The notes below the pieces were generated by a model. The model had not been told where the DNA came from and made no database searches. It saw only the letters and a program-made list of their open reading frames with translations. Below are positions 37,830 to 45,317 of a DNA stretch of 64,000 nt, piece after piece; within the stretch, counting starts at the first letter, position 1; every line of letters starts with the position of its first letter. Source of the DNA: Pseudomonadales bacterium. GTDB taxonomy: Bacteria > Pseudomonadota > Gammaproteobacteria > Pseudomonadales > Halieaceae. The translations under genes were made by a program, and so were the position numbers. The DNA lies in contig JACKNU010000001.1 in assembly GCA_024234675.1 (NCBI GenBank), forward strand, positions 248,001 to 312,000, read 5' to 3'.

Positions 37830-38675
37830 TCAGCCCAGGCTTTTTTCCGCCGACTCCACGCTCTGCATGATCAGGGTGTTGATGGTCATGGGGCCGACAC
37901 CGCCGGGCACCGGGGTGTAGGCGCTGGCGGTGTCCACCAGCGGCGCCAGTTCGATATCGCCCACGCCGCCCGGATGGTAGCCGGCGTCCACGACCACGGC
38001 CCCGGGCTTGACCCAGTGGGCTTTGATGAACTCCGGCTTGCCCACCGCCCCAACCAGTATGTCCGCCTGGGCGACCAGCCCGGGCAGGTCCTTGGTACGG
38101 GAGTGGCAGATGGTGACCGTGGCGTTCTTCTGCAGCAGCATCATCGCCATGGGTTTGCCCAGGATTGGGCTGCGGCCCACCACCACCGCGTGTTTGCCCT
38201 CTATCTCTATCTGGTAGTGTTCCAGCATGCGCATGATGCCCTGCGGGGTCGCGCAGCCGTAGGCCGGCTCGCCCATGGCCATGCGGCCGAAACCCAGGCA
38301 GGTCACGCCGTCCACATCCTTGCCCAGGGCGATGGCGTCGAAACAGGCGCGCTCGTCGATCTGTTCCGGCACCGGGTGTTGCAACAGGATGCCGTGGACA
38401 TCCGGGTCGGCGTTCAACCGGGCGATCTTTTCCAGCAACTGCTCTGTGGTCGTGGCCGCTGGCAGTTCCACCGCCAGGGAGTCCATGCCCACACGGCGGC
38501 AGGCGTTGCCCTTCATTTTCACGTAGGTGGCCGAGGCCGGGTCATCGCCCACCAGGATCGTCGCCAGGATGGGCGTCTTGCCGCCGGCTTTGGCTTTCAG
38601 GCGTTCCACCCGGGCCAGCAGGGCCTCTTCGGTTTGGCTTGCCAGTGTTTTACCGTCCAGGACCAGTGCGGGCAT
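37830..38675 (-). CDS. folD: Bifunctional methylene-THF dehydrogenase / methenyl-THF cyclohydrolase, divergent subtype
   Basis: One-carbon enzyme of 281 residues. The catalytic Lys region YVKMKGNAC and the end YTPVPGGVGPMTINTLI are conserved. Compared with the usual proteobacterial FolD it differs: DVDGVTCLGFGRM replaces the DVDGFHPYNVGRL-type segment, GRSPILGKPMAMMLL the nucleotide loop, and DAGYHPGGVGDI the usual INRLENGKVVGDV-type segment. The position after cysS is the normal folD site, so this is either an in-place replacement or a lineage variant. Function should be the same. Confidence 0.9.
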   Translation of the reverse strand: MPALVLDGKTLASQTEEALLARVERLKAKAGGKTPILATILVGDDPASATYVKMKGNACRRVGMDSLAVELPAATTTEQLLEKIARLNADPDVHGILLQHPVPEQIDERACFDAIALGKDVDGVTCLGFGRMAMGEPAYGCATPQGIMRMLEHYQIEIEGKHAVVVGRSPILGKPMAMMLLQKNATVTICHSRTKDLPGLVAQADILVGAVGKPEFIKAHWVKPGAVVVDAGYHPGGVGDIELAPLVDTASAYTPVPGGVGPMTINTLIMQSVESAEKSLG

Positions 38676-38910
38676 GGCGACAGATTCCTCTTGCAGCGTG
38701 TGAATGGCTTGGCAGTTGCACCCGCTGGCCGGGAAAATCCAGGCGCCCGGCGCGGGGGCGCCATTGTCCCACGAGGGGCCCCGGGAGTGAAAGGTTTATG
38801 GTTCCACGGCCGCTAATTTAGGCCGTTGCGGCGTTGACGCTCACCAGCTTGGTGAGTATGATGCTGCCTCCTGAAAAAGGGGGTCGGCGCCCGCGCCGCC
38901 TGTGATAGCT

Positions 38911-38987
38911 CGGGGTATAGCGCAGTCTGGTAGCGCGCCTGCTTTGGGAGCAGGATGTCGGGAGTTCGAATCTCTCTACCCCGACCA
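38911..38987 (+). tRNA. tRNA-Pro (anticodon TGG)
   Basis: A 77-base cloverleaf with acceptor CGGGGTA/TACCCCG, anticodon arm CCTGC-TTTGGGA-GCAGG giving TGG, T-arm GGAGTTCGAATCTCT and encoded CCA. Confidence 0.97.
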
Positions 38988-39043
38988 ACTTTCCAGCCAC
39001 ACACGGAGCGAGTTGGTTATCCCGGTTTTCAGCACCTCGCGAT

Positions 39044-39120
39044 GGTGGCCGTAGCTCATCAGGTAGAGCACCGGATTGTGGCTCCGGAGGTGGCGGGTTC
39101 GAGACCCGTCGGCCACCCCA
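39044..39120 (+). tRNA. tRNA-His (anticodon GTG)
   Basis: Acceptor GTGGCCG/CGGCCAC with an encoded G at the -1 position (39044) opposite C73, as His tRNAs require. Anticodon arm CCGGA-TTGTGGC-TCCGG gives GTG; T-arm GCGGGTTCGAGACCCGT; CCA encoded at 39118-39120. Confidence 0.97.
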
Positions 39121-39272
39121 GTTTCTGTTTCGAGCACCTCTTTCAGCCTTGATCACCTTTGCAACCCGCCCGGCAGCGTTCTGTGGGTTGGCGCCTATGG
39201 CCATGCAGCTGGCGCCTCCCGCCATCTGCAAACAGTCCAGTACTTCCTATATTGGCTCAGGAGGAATTGACT

Positions 39273-39467
39273 ATGAACAACGACGTGGACGCAAAACTCG
39301 AGAAGCTGATGGCCAGGCATGCGGAATTGAAGTGGCAGCAGATCAGGACGGCACAATTGCCCAGGGCGCTGGCGCAGGAACTGGCCCTGTCCGAAGCGTA
39401 TATCGCCGCGGCGGCAGGCGGGCAGCCACGCTCTGGCAATCGCGAAGCCGCGCGGGGGGTGTGGTGA
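39273..39467 (+). CDS. Small hypothetical protein, first gene of a two-gene unit
   Basis: A 64-residue charged protein (MNNDVDAKLEKLMARHAELK...) with an Ala-rich helical second half. It is supported by a strong RBS, AGGAGG (39259-39264) 8 bases before the ATG. Its stop overlaps the start of the next small gene by one base. No family recognised. It lies 152 bases downstream of tRNA-His. Confidence 0.6.
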   Translation: MNNDVDAKLEKLMARHAELKWQQIRTAQLPRALAQELALSEAYIAAAAGGQPRSGNREAARGVW

Positions 39468-39580
39468 TGGATCCGGGCACAGTGTTGCTGTGGGTAGCCA
39501 CGTTCTCCTTCGTCTGTGCCTGGCACACTGTCCGGGATGTGAAAAGACGGGAACTCGAAGGTAGCGCCGACCAGCATTAG
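39467..39580 (+). CDS. Single-span membrane micro-protein
   Basis: 37 residues: a hydrophobic helix (about residues 5-21, TVLLWVATFSFVCAWH) followed by a positively charged tail (RDVKRRELE). The ATG shares a base with the stop of the preceding 64-residue gene, which suggests coupled translation. It resembles in layout the small membrane subunits of regulatory pairs, but no family is recognised. Confidence 0.5.
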   Translation: MDPGTVLLWVATFSFVCAWHTVRDVKRRELEGSADQH

Positions 39581-39808
39581 CAGCTGTATTGCCTGCTTGA
39601 GCGGTGCAGCAGCGTCAGTGCCCGTCAATGAATCGGTAATATAAAAGCTTACTGGGTATGCATTATCTTTATAACCAATGTTTGCAGATAGCCCTTTGGT
39701 TTGTCTGTGTAAAAGGTATCATTCAGGTAGGCGGGCAAACTGTTTGCCCGATTGCGCTGTCGTAGCAGGCCAATATTCCAACTTTCACAAGAATGTACCT
39801 GTTCCGAC
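39581..39808. other. Lower-GC intergenic patch with a 19-bp palindrome
   Basis: Markedly more AT-rich than the surroundings. It contains a perfect palindrome CGGGCAAAC-T-GTTTGCCCG at 39732-39750. A minus-strand open frame of 79 codons crosses it (39649-39888), but without RBS or family similarity I do not call it. Confidence 0.5.
39732..39750. promoter_or_regulatory. 19-bp perfect palindrome, operator-like
   Basis: Nine-base arms CGGGCAAAC / GTTTGCCCG around a single T. No T-tract follows, so it is more like an operator than a terminator. It lies 60-80 bases before a small open reading frame. Confidence 0.4.
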
Positions 39809-40039
39809 ATGGCCACAGATGTAGAAACTGCCATGACCAAGCGAGATCCAACCAGGGGCGCTGACAAATGCGACAAGGCGTCTGGCAAGCCGGCCGATCG
39901 ACCGGCATATCTTCAGAAGGTGTTTGACTCGATTCCGGCGCAGATAGACGCTATTAAAGCGGAGCGGGAGCGAGCCGCGAGAGAGTTGCGCAGCTTCGTC
40001 AGGAAGCTGGAGGAAGGGGAGGACGACAACAAGCGCTAG
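39809..40039 (+). CDS. Small hypothetical coiled-coil protein
   Basis: 76 residues from the start used here, or 68 from ATG at 39833; neither has a clear RBS. The N-terminal half is polar and Lys/Asp-rich, and the second half (IDAIKAERERAARELRSFV) is a likely amphipathic or coiled-coil helix. No family recognised. Coding status is uncertain. Confidence 0.4.
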   Translation: MATDVETAMTKRDPTRGADKCDKASGKPADRPAYLQKVFDSIPAQIDAIKAERERAARELRSFVRKLEEGEDDNKR

Positions 40040-40143
40040 AAGGCCGGATTGCCTGCCCTGATTGTGGTATCGACCGGGCTGCATTAGAAAATGTGGATCG
40101 CCTATATTCGGGTTCTCGAAAACCGGAAGATGGGGGAGGCGGT

Positions 40144-40206
40144 ATGATCATTGAAAATGCTGTTGCGCTTGTCGGTCTTGCCACTGTTTTCTGGTTGTTG
40201 ATCTAG
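40144..40206 (+). CDS. Possible 20-residue membrane micro-peptide
   Basis: ATG at 40144, preceded by GGGGGAGG (40132-40139) with a 4-base spacer, opens 20 codons encoding an almost wholly hydrophobic helix (ENAVALVGLATVFWLLI after MII). A strong RBS so close to an in-frame hydrophobic peptide suggests real translation. It lies 108 bases before tRNA-Arg. No family assignable at this length. Confidence 0.45.
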   Translation: MIIENAVALVGLATVFWLLI

Positions 40207-40313
40207 TCCGAGAGCCCGCGGGTTTCAGGGTTGTGGAATCCCGGCTGTGCGTGCCCGGTTGTACCAATCCTGCGCTTGGAATATGCGCCGTGTCAGGTTA
40301 GCATCGCGTCCTC

Positions 40314-40390
40314 GCGCCTGTAGCTCAGTTGGATAGAGCAGTAGCCTTCTAAGCTATTGGTCGGGGGTTCGAATCCTCCCAGGCGCGCCA
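40314..40390 (+). tRNA. tRNA-Arg (anticodon TCT)
   Basis: Acceptor GCGCCTG/CAGGCGC, D-arm AGCTCAGTTGGATAGAGC, anticodon arm GTAGC-CTTCTAA-GCTAT giving TCT, T-arm GGGGGTTCGAATCCTCC, encoded CCA at 40388-40390. Confidence 0.97.
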
Positions 40391-40400
40391 CTTTTCAACG

Positions 40401-40460
40401 GGGTGTACACCGGAGACATCCTTTACAGATTATACCGGACACATGGTTTACAGTTACGGT
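40401..40460 (-). mobile_element. Probable insertion-sequence end (IS481-like subterminal repeats)
   Basis: Two 22-base imperfect direct repeats, 40406-40427 and 40431-40452 (18 of 22 identical, period 25), sit 15 bases after tRNA-Arg. On the minus strand each reads TGTAAA(CC/GG)ATGT(G/C)TCCGGT, the sort of subterminal repeat I associate with IS481-type elements. No transposase gene is present, so this would be a solo end or decayed remnant. The family call is from memory of the motif. Confidence 0.45.
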
Positions 40461-40594
40461 ACAAAAGGATTGGTGGTCGGCTCCACCCGACCCACATACT
40501 CATCAAAGCATCCGTAAATGGCGCCGCACTGGTTATCGACAATACCTCCACCCTCACCGCGGGCATTGTGCCCAAACACTGACGGGAAAGCGCC
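40461..40594. other. Non-coding stretch, possible gene remnant
   Basis: An open stretch ending in TGA at 40580-40582 encodes a plausible protein tail (ILIKASVNGAALVIDNTST) but has no start or RBS and runs back into the IS-like repeats. It could be the 3' remnant of a disrupted gene. Confidence 0.25.
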
Positions 40595-41107
40595 ATGCCC
40601 ACTACCGCAGAGCAGCTGCAGCTTCGCAACGCGATGATCGACAACTACAACGCCTATGCCCAGGGCCTCGACAGCAAGGACTGGGCGCTGGTGCGGGCCT
40701 GTTTTGCCGATCAGGTGTTTATCGACTACGGCAGTATCAGCGACCCCACCGGCTCGCCCGATGTCGCCCGTAACAGCGACGACTGGATGCCGGTGCTGCA
40801 GGGCGTGATCAACGGATTCGATATAACCCGCCACACCATTACCAACCATCGGCCGGTGATTAGCGACAGCTCCCTCAGCTGCACCGCCTACCTCAGCGCC
40901 GATCACGTCATATTCGCCAGCCCGGAGCTGCCCATTGTATCCCCCGAGGACGTGGTAACCGTGGTGGGCGAATATACCAACTGGTACCAGCGCGATGGCG
41001 CGGGACTGAAGATCTGCCGCTCGAAACTGGTGGTCAACTACAGCGGCGGCAACCTGGCCCTGCTGGAACGGGCGATGCAGCGCGCGGCGGCGCAGGCCGG
41101 CGCCTGA
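40595..41107 (+). CDS. NTF2/SnoaL-like protein
   Basis: 170 residues with the cone-shaped NTF2-like pattern: N-terminal helix NAMIDNYNAYAQGLDSKDWALVRACFADQVFIDYG, then GVINGFDITRHTITNHRPVI and the strand VVTVVGEYTNWYQRD. Family members are small-molecule isomerases, dehydratases or binding proteins, so no substrate can be named. RBS is weak (GGGAAAG). It lies between the IS-like end and the DUF1631 gene, in a spot where Pseudomonas carries other genes after the tRNAs. Confidence 0.75.
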   Translation: MPTTAEQLQLRNAMIDNYNAYAQGLDSKDWALVRACFADQVFIDYGSISDPTGSPDVARNSDDWMPVLQGVINGFDITRHTITNHRPVISDSSLSCTAYLSADHVIFASPELPIVSPEDVVTVVGEYTNWYQRDGAGLKICRSKLVVNYSGGNLALLERAMQRAAAQAGA

Positions 41108-41308
41108 CGCCGGTAGCACCGCGGCGGGGTAGTTTTCTCCGGCTTGTGCAGGCGGTCATTTCTGGATATTTGTTCAGTTTGGACGGGGCATGCCCTTGCC
41201 AATTCGACGCTTGATGCAATAACCTTGGTGCCCTTTGAAGAGCACCAGATCTGTTCCCCCAATACCTCGCGCATGGGCAGCTTGCCAAGGCATAAGTGAC
41301 CGGCCGGA

Positions 41309-43714
41309 ATGGCCGATAACCGGGAAGTACAACCTCTGAAACTGAGAGCCGAAGATTTTCCGCTGCCCTGTTCACTGCATAAGCGAGTGCTGGAGCGGTT
41401 TACCGCAGCTGTGGCGCCCGCGGCCGGTGGGGTAACCATGGAGCGGGATGATCTGTTCAACTATCTGCGCAACGTGGACAGCGAGGCCCTCGACCCCCTG
41501 GAGGGTATACTTGAGCAGACCGAGGCGATAGGCGATCCCGCGGTTCCCAGTCTCGAGCAGATGACGATCATGAAATGGCTGGGTACCGCCTTCAGTGATT
41601 GGCAACGGCAGTTTCCCCTGGAGGAGCCCCTGGCAACGGAATTGCGCCGGCTCAAGCCGCTGCTGGCTGCAGTGGCGATCAGCGAGTCCGCGTTCCTGAC
41701 TCCGGGCGCGCACCCTCTGCACCAGATGCTGGATACTATTCACGCGCACGCGATCGGCTGGCAGCCGCGCCTGGGTCGGGTGGGGCAGACCCTGGAAAAG
41801 CACATTGGCGAAACCGTCGATGCCGCGCTGGCCTGGTTTGACGCCCCCACCACTGACCTGGCCAGGATCAGCAGTCGCACGGTCGCAGCGTCCACCAAAG
41901 CCCGCGCCCATGCCGATCGGATGGCCAGGCGCCTGGCGGAAGCTGAGCAGGGCAAGCGCAAGATCAGCGACAGCAAGCGCGAAGCCGCCCGGATGATCAA
42001 TGCCGCGCTGGACGGTCGCCAGGCTACCGCCGAAATAGGTCGGTTCCTGAAGGGGCCGTGGTATGAGAGCGCCCAGCTGGCCCTGCTCAAGTACGGGTCT
42101 CAATCCGCGGAGTGGGCGCAGGTGGTGGCAACAACCAGCAGGCTGCTGGATTCGCTGCAACCGGCCGCCGCCGATAAGGCGGGCGATACCAGTCGCCGAC
42201 AGTACCTGTTCGAGCTGATTGCCGAGCTGTCCAGGGAGCTGCGTGCAGGCCTTTACAGCCTTCAGCACGATCGCGCCGCGGTCGATGATAGCGTCGAGGT
42301 GATCGAGAGAGTTCACCGGCAGTTGTTGCGCGCGCAGGAACTGCAGTTGGAGGCTGTAGCACCGATACCCCAGGTGAGCGAAGCAGCTGGTACTGCGCCT
42401 GCGTACGCAGCGCTGGAGCCGTTTCGGGAGGGCCAGTGGTTTATCCTCGATACCGAGAGCAGCCCCTCGCTGCGGGTGGCCCTGTCGTTGCGCAACGAGG
42501 ACGAACAGCAGCTGCTGTTCGTAAACCAGGCCGGTATGAAGGTGCTGGAAAAGAGCTTTGCGGACTTTGCCGGGTTGGTAGCCAAAGGCAAGGTGACCCC
42601 GCTGGACTCCGGGGCGAGTTTCAGCAGGAGCCTGGCCCGCAGCGCGGGTATCGAGACCCTGGACGACCTGGAACAATTCACTGGCGTCGCGGCGCAGAAG
42701 GCCAGGCAGCGGGAACAGCAACGCAGCAAATCAGAGCAGGAGCAGAGGCGCCGGGAACTGGAGCGGGCGGAGCAGGAGCGCGCGGAACAGGAGCGGCAAC
42801 AGCGCAAGGAGGCCATGCTGGAGCAGCTGCGCCTGGAAGAGCAGGAAGCCGAGCGCCAGCGCCAGCAGCGCGAGGCCGCCGAACAGGCGCGGCTGGAACA
42901 GGCGCAACAGGAGCGCCGCCAGCTGGAGGATGAGCGGGAAGCGGCGGCGCACCTGCAGGAACAGTGGGAATATATCTGCTGTCGCTACCGCGACCAGCCC
43001 GCAAGCCAGGCCCTGAAACACCCCCCGCCGCCAAATCCGCCAGGCGACGGCAGCCTGCACCTGCCCCGGTGCACCTGGGTGGGCTTTCGGGATGACGAGC
43101 AGGTTGAGCTGGCCCTGCTGGCAGCCCACCGGCGCGAGCAGGACCAGTACCTGTTCGTCGACCGCTACGGTCGCCCGTTGCGCAAACTCAGCGGCAGGGA
43201 GCTGTTGATCGTCATCACCCGGGGTGTGGCCGATATCCTGGCCTCGCGCTCCCGGTTCCGGGATGAAGTTCGCGAGGCCCGGGAGCAGGGTCAGCAGTGG
43301 CAGCCGGGCAACTACGACCTGGATGTGCAGCAGGCCGAGGATCCGGGCTGGCGCCGCAGCTATCGGCCCCAGCCTGGACTGGCCGTGGCAAACACGGTCT
43401 ATCTGGAACTGGTTGCCCCGGAGTTCGGCAGCAAGAAGCCCGGTACCCTCACCCGGGTTCGCAGCGAGTACATCCGCAGGCAGGGGCTGGACCTGGCTAT
43501 GGAGCACGCCCTGCCGACAGGCGCCATCCTGCAGCTGGCCGTGGAATTGCCCGGCACCGCCTGTGTACTCCACCTGGTGGCGGAAGTGGCCGGCAGCCAT
43601 CCCGTTCCCCGCGCCGATGCCGGCCCGGGCTGGACTGCGGCCCTGGAACTGCTCGATGTGGATGACACGGATGTGGGGCGCTGGCAGGCCCTGGTCGACA
43701 GCCTTGGGCGCTGA
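41309..43714 (+). CDS. Large DUF1631 protein with coiled coil and apparent domain duplication
   Basis: 801 residues. The N-terminal 350 are helical and fit DUF1631 (ERDDLFNYLRNVDSE, FPLEEPLATELRRLKPLLA). A beta-rich domain at about 372-440 (GQWFILDTESS...QLLFVNQAGMKVLEKSFADFAGLVAKG) is followed by a roughly 90-residue Gln/Glu/Arg coiled coil (470-555) and then a second domain at about 590-645 with the same pattern (CTWVGFRDDEQ...QYLFVDRYGRPLRKLSGRELLIVITRG). The end (RVRSEYIRRQGLDLAMEHAL onward) is PilZ-like but lacks a clear RxxxR...DxSxxG c-di-GMP motif. No function is established for DUF1631. Confidence 0.75.
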   Translation: MADNREVQPLKLRAEDFPLPCSLHKRVLERFTAAVAPAAGGVTMERDDLFNYLRNVDSEALDPLEGILEQTEAIGDPAVPSLEQMTIMKWLGTAFSDWQRQFPLEEPLATELRRLKPLLAAVAISESAFLTPGAHPLHQMLDTIHAHAIGWQPRLGRVGQTLEKHIGETVDAALAWFDAPTTDLARISSRTVAASTKARAHADRMARRLAEAEQGKRKISDSKREAARMINAALDGRQATAEIGRFLKGPWYESAQLALLKYGSQSAEWAQVVATTSRLLDSLQPAAADKAGDTSRRQYLFELIAELSRELRAGLYSLQHDRAAVDDSVEVIERVHRQLLRAQELQLEAVAPIPQVSEAAGTAPAYAALEPFREGQWFILDTESSPSLRVALSLRNEDEQQLLFVNQAGMKVLEKSFADFAGLVAKGKVTPLDSGASFSRSLARSAGIETLDDLEQFTGVAAQKARQREQQRSKSEQEQRRRELERAEQERAEQERQQRKEAMLEQLRLEEQEAERQRQQREAAEQARLEQAQQERRQLEDEREAAAHLQEQWEYICCRYRDQPASQALKHPPPPNPPGDGSLHLPRCTWVGFRDDEQVELALLAAHRREQDQYLFVDRYGRPLRKLSGRELLIVITRGVADILASRSRFRDEVREAREQGQQWQPGNYDLDVQQAEDPGWRRSYRPQPGLAVANTVYLELVAPEFGSKKPGTLTRVRSEYIRRQGLDLAMEHALPTGAILQLAVELPGTACVLHLVAEVAGSHPVPRADAGPGWTAALELLDVDDTDVGRWQALVDSLGR

Positions 43715-43810
43715 GCGGGGGCGGATCAGGCGTCGGACGCCATCCGCGCTTGCAGCGCAATCGCCTTTCCCTCACAATACGCGCCTTCTGCGGCTGCCCG
43801 CAGGCGCTAT

Positions 43811-43920
43811 GGTGATCCAGGCGGTCCCCTCGCAACGATAGGTAGTGAACCCCGCCAGGCCCGGAAGGGAGCAACGGTAGTTACCGACTCGTGTGCCGGG
43901 GTGTGGCTGTCTGGGTCGCC
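43811..43920 (+). ncRNA. ffs: 4.5S RNA (bacterial SRP RNA)
   Basis: About 110 bases. The ends pair (GGTGATCCAG with CTGGGTCGCC, allowing G-U), and the apical part has the universal SRP core: CCAGGCCCGGAAGGGAGCAA with the GGAA tetraloop and the asymmetric Ffh-binding loop, then CGTGTGCCGGGGTGTGG matching the E. coli distal stem. It scaffolds Ffh in co-translational membrane targeting. Its place upstream of dnaX is conserved. The mature 5' end is inferred from pairing; transcription probably starts some 20 bases earlier and is processed. Confidence 0.93.
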
Positions 43921-43996
43921 TCCAAATTCTTGTCAATCAATAGACCAACTACTGTTTGGCTGGCGACTCCAGTGATTATGCCCCGGGGAAATTCCC

Positions 43997-45130
43997 TCAG
44001 GCCAGCAGGCTTCTGCTGATCAGTTCTTTCATGATTTCCGAGGTGCCGCCGTAGATGCGTTGCACCCGGGCGTCCACGAAGGCCCGGGACACACCGTACT
44101 CGCGCATGAATCCATACCCGCCGTACAATTGCAGGCAGGAATCGGCCACCCGGCCCTGCATCTCGGTGGTCGCCACCTTGGCCATGCTGGCGGTGGCGAC
44201 ATCAAGCTCGCCGCTCATCAACAGGCTCTTGCATTCGTCCACGAAGGCGCGATGGACGCGGATGTCGGTGGCGGCCTCGGCCAGCTTGAATTTGGTATTC
44301 TGCAATGCCGCCAGGGGAGCGCCAAAGGCCTGGCGCTCTTTCACGTAGGCGATGGTCTGGGCCAGTACGCCCTCGGCGGCGGCAACGGCGCCGATAGCCA
44401 GCGACAGGCGCTCGCGCTGCAACTCTCCCATCAGTACCGCAAAACCCCGGTCCAGTTCCCCCAGCAGCGCGCTGGCGGGCACCCGCAGGTCCTCGAAAAA
44501 CAGTTCCGAGGTGTCGGAGGCGTGCAGGCCGATTTTTTCCAGGTTGCGCCCGCGCTGGAAGCCGGGGGTGGCGGTGTCCACCAGGAACAGGCTGGTGCCC
44601 CTGGAGCCGGCGACCTCGGTGTTGGTGCGGGCGACCACGATCACCATGTCGCAGTGCTGGCCATTGGTAATAAAGGTTTTTGAACCGTTGATAACAAACT
44701 CATCGCCTTCTCGGTTGGCGGTGGTGCGCACCGCCTGCAAGTCGCTGCCGGCCCCGGGTTCGGTCATGGCGATCGCGCCTACGCAATCCCCGGCAGCCAT
44801 GGCCGGCAGGTAGCGCTGTTTTTGCGCCTCGGTGCCGTTGTTGAGGATGTAGTGGGCGACGATATCCGAGTGCACCGTCATGGGCCCGCCTATGGAGCCG
44901 TAATTGGCATGGCTGAATTCCTCGACAATCGCCATGGAAAACAGGAAGTTGGCGCCGAAGCCGCCATAGGCCTCGGGCAGGTCCACGCCCAGCAGGCCCT
45001 GTTGTCCCAGTTGGTGCCACAGTTCGCGGGGAAAGATCCCGGCCTGCTCCCACTGCTCGTAGTGGGGCGCTATTTCCGCTTCGATAAAGCGTCTTACGTT
45101 GTCCCGAAACAGGGTGAGTTCTGCGTTCAT
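43997..45130 (-). CDS. Acyl-CoA dehydrogenase, long-chain (LCAD-like) type
   Basis: 377 residues, FAD-dependent alpha,beta-dehydrogenation of an acyl-CoA. FAD and substrate motifs AIAMTEPGAGSDLQ and ITNGQHCD are clear. The C-terminal motif is IYGGTSEIMKELI: the Glu used by medium-chain enzymes (YEGT) is Gly here, and the base is probably E253 in helix G (AVAAAEGVLAQT), as in long-chain and isovaleryl-CoA enzymes. The start at 45130 (MNAELTLF) is set by family length. Divergent from dnaX; physiological substrate unknown. Confidence 0.9.
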   Translation of the reverse strand: MNAELTLFRDNVRRFIEAEIAPHYEQWEQAGIFPRELWHQLGQQGLLGVDLPEAYGGFGANFLFSMAIVEEFSHANYGSIGGPMTVHSDIVAHYILNNGTEAQKQRYLPAMAAGDCVGAIAMTEPGAGSDLQAVRTTANREGDEFVINGSKTFITNGQHCDMVIVVARTNTEVAGSRGTSLFLVDTATPGFQRGRNLEKIGLHASDTSELFFEDLRVPASALLGELDRGFAVLMGELQRERLSLAIGAVAAAEGVLAQTIAYVKERQAFGAPLAALQNTKFKLAEAATDIRVHRAFVDECKSLLMSGELDVATASMAKVATTEMQGRVADSCLQLYGGYGFMREYGVSRAFVDARVQRIYGGTSEIMKELISRSLLA

Positions 45131-45317
45131 GGGCGTTTTTCTCTCTTGTCGTGGGCAGTGCCTGTGGCAATAGTGCCACAATGGGGCGAGTTGGCTACCC
45201 GCAGGCACCGGGTCAGGGGCGGTTTGCCGGGGCGGGGGAGGGCGGGCGGTGTTTTGAGTCGCCTCCCGGCTGGTGTATCCTGTCACCCCTTTCAATCAGC
45301 CCAAGGCATAACCCCTC

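Noticed and set aside
39649..39888. 79-codon minus-strand gene in the tRNA-bounded patch
   Set aside because: No RBS, no family similarity, and it overlaps both the palindrome and the plus-strand small gene.
38911..40390. Integrated element with tRNA 3'-end direct repeats (attL/attR)
   Set aside because: I looked for second copies of the tRNA-His and tRNA-Arg 3' ends and found none; no integrase gene is present.
40423..40644. Minus-strand protein gene downstream of tRNA-Arg
   Set aside because: Its C-terminal codons are the IS-like repeats themselves and the rest is antisense to the SnoaL-like gene start.
43224..43841. 205-codon plus-strand frame running from the DUF1631 gene into the 4.5S RNA
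   Set aside because: Wrong-frame shadow of the DUF1631 gene extending into a structural RNA.
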